7,307 bases of DNA. It comes from MKRK01 sp001896915. Its GTDB lineage: Bacteria; Bacillota; Clostridia; Oscillospirales; Acutalibacteraceae. Positions 7,301-7,307 of this stretch are shown piece by piece. The position numbers and the translations under genes are program-made. The stretch lies in the NCBI GenBank assembly GCA_937973935.1, contig CALJJF010000028.1:1-7307 (forward strand), read 5' to 3'. Each line of letters starts with the position of its first letter. The first letter of the stretch is position 1. The notes below the pieces were generated by a model. It was not told the origin of the DNA. It made no database searches and saw only the letters and a program-made list of their open reading frames with translations.

Positions 7301-7307
7301 TATCAAC
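4305..7307 (+). CDS. 7TMR-DISM hybrid sensor kinase with two kinase modules (HisKA-HATPase-REC-LytS type), 3' end beyond window
   Basis: The frame is open for 1001 codons and runs off the right edge. The predicted order is: membrane segment (9-28); extracellular sensor domain (about 40-205, with LNGEWEFYQ around 60-67) of the 7TMR-DISM type; seven-TM region (about 213-420); HisKA with NTSHELKTPLNG, His453; HATPase with N box NIVGNAIKF (Asn572), DTGIGIP (Asp599), FEPF and GGTGLGL (628-634); receiver with VVDDEP (Asp709, Asp710), LLDIMMPEMSG (phospho-acceptor Asp754), Thr784 and Lys806-Pro807; and a LytS-type kinase with QIKPHFLYNTLN (His845), QPIVENAIRHG (Asn939) and DDGVGM (Asp972), ending in GVGLQNIN at the edge. 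All expected catalytic residues of both kinase modules and the receiver are present, so neither looks degenerate. The sensor should face outward and could bind a carbohydrate or other small ligand; that is family-level knowledge. Its phosphotransfer partner is not in the window; LytS-type modules usually act on a response regulator encoded nearby. A role in controlling the adjacent matrix operon is inference from adjacency only. Confidence 0.93.
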   Translation, partial: MKDITYRRITATVFGTLMVFAMLAFILYERPAVIKTKTAVGGVLDLTGVRLSENKVVMLNGEWEFYQDKLLSPEDFKNPSVKEKMTGYISVPGKWSGEINGTELSARGQATYRLTIQLGRQNAIYGIKTENIRYQSTLFLNDTQLLANGRFAIPDKERLPAGTPETGYITVNGNTLTIVMQVVNDVHNTGGVYQPVYFGNQYAITTLHAAGINRDTLIVVTLFVVALMHFMVYMAMRMKKRNEPILLLFAINFVLFAVSNSIYGEKLLLQTFSFLSFDLLYKVSMVSTYGSLLVDALFLMLLGKNVVPKRFANGAVIIFGLFITVILIAPLKVNTLLQSYYAVFGEGFLFMIPLLLGRAIHKKQYGVLGKRSLRILIITFVFGSCYGIGISLYTFTMLTAYKFAVLSGAVYVLLLAFLLSDKFSQAFHDNEHLTERLLAMDTLKDEFLANTSHELKTPLNGIINITQSLHEKISDQISENQRQQLELLVIVGKRLSALIDDILDFEKLKRKEIKLDKAIVEVKTNVSLVLEMLKYSKRSDQVTVENCLPDTLPPAYADQNRLKQIMYNIVGNAIKFTHTGNVTVDGYAEKGSITIRVTDTGIGIPQEKQEEIFEPFVQAQSAAHSSYGGTGLGLSVSRQLAVLMGGTLTLEYSVEGKGSCFVFTVPIYDGKEKTASVPLVSDGEEWYHAAPGNNPSIIKGQEAKILVVDDEPLNQNILLNILEEENCDILTVSDGKTALRMIETEGSFDLVLLDIMMPEMSGFEVCREIRKQYSLLELPVLFITARNMKSDFKAGFDVGANDFITKPIDAGELRSRVRTLLLLKKSLATAINSEMAFLQAQIKPHFLYNTLNTIMNLCYKDGETAGRLLGRLSEYLQKSFDIENTTDKVTLERELELTKAYTEIEQARFGNRLYVVYDVYQSLMYKTILPLTIQPIVENAIRHGVLAKEEGGTVQISVYPKEEGYEVCIQDDGVGMMDTTKINRVGQKRGTRGGVGLQNIN

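Noticed and set aside
1..7307. Mobile elements, CRISPR arrays, tRNA or rRNA genes
   Set aside because: No transposase or integrase, no regularly spaced repeats and no RNA gene signatures were seen; nearly all of the window is + strand coding sequence.

Overview
The window looks like a chromosomal segment of a Gram-positive Clostridia-type bacterium. The coding sense of every gene is +, base composition is moderate, Shine-Dalgarno sites are strong (AAGGAGG, AAAGGAG), and one promoter is near-consensus for the housekeeping sigma factor. The gene families are an ER-type signal peptidase (SipW), TasA/CalY/BsaA-like matrix proteins, Cna-B adhesin repeats and a 7TMR-DISM hybrid kinase. I cannot name the species.

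Positions 1-4162 carry five tightly spaced genes, almost certainly one operon whose start lies upstream of the window. In order they are: the 3' part of a Cna-B/SpaA-type repeat adhesin with three visible domains and no wall-anchor signal; a SipW-type signal peptidase I; a small secreted protein with a SipW-dependent-type signal peptide; a TasA/CalY-like fibre protein with a textbook signal of the same type; and a larger two-domain BsaA-like protein ending in a TGD motif, a membrane segment and an arginine-rich tail. A strong intrinsic terminator (4171-4218) closes the operon.

After the terminator comes a separate unit: a near-perfect promoter (TTGACA, 17-bp spacer, TATACT), a short leader, a ribosome binding site and a probable TTG start. 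These lead into a very large sensor kinase that runs uninterrupted off the right edge (1001 codons visible). Its order is TM, extracellular sensor domain, seven-TM region, HisKA, HATPase, receiver, then a second LytS-type kinase module.

The simplest reading is an extracellular-matrix or biofilm locus. SipW would process at least two secreted subunits. The BsaA-like protein could be a membrane- or wall-attached base or cap, and the Cna-B protein a stiff adhesin or cross-linking partner. The kinase next door may regulate this or another surface programme, but only adjacency suggests that. The families are known. The less ordinary points are the two-kinase architecture, the duplicated-domain anchor protein, the motif shared between two otherwise divergent matrix proteins, and the adhesin without an anchor.
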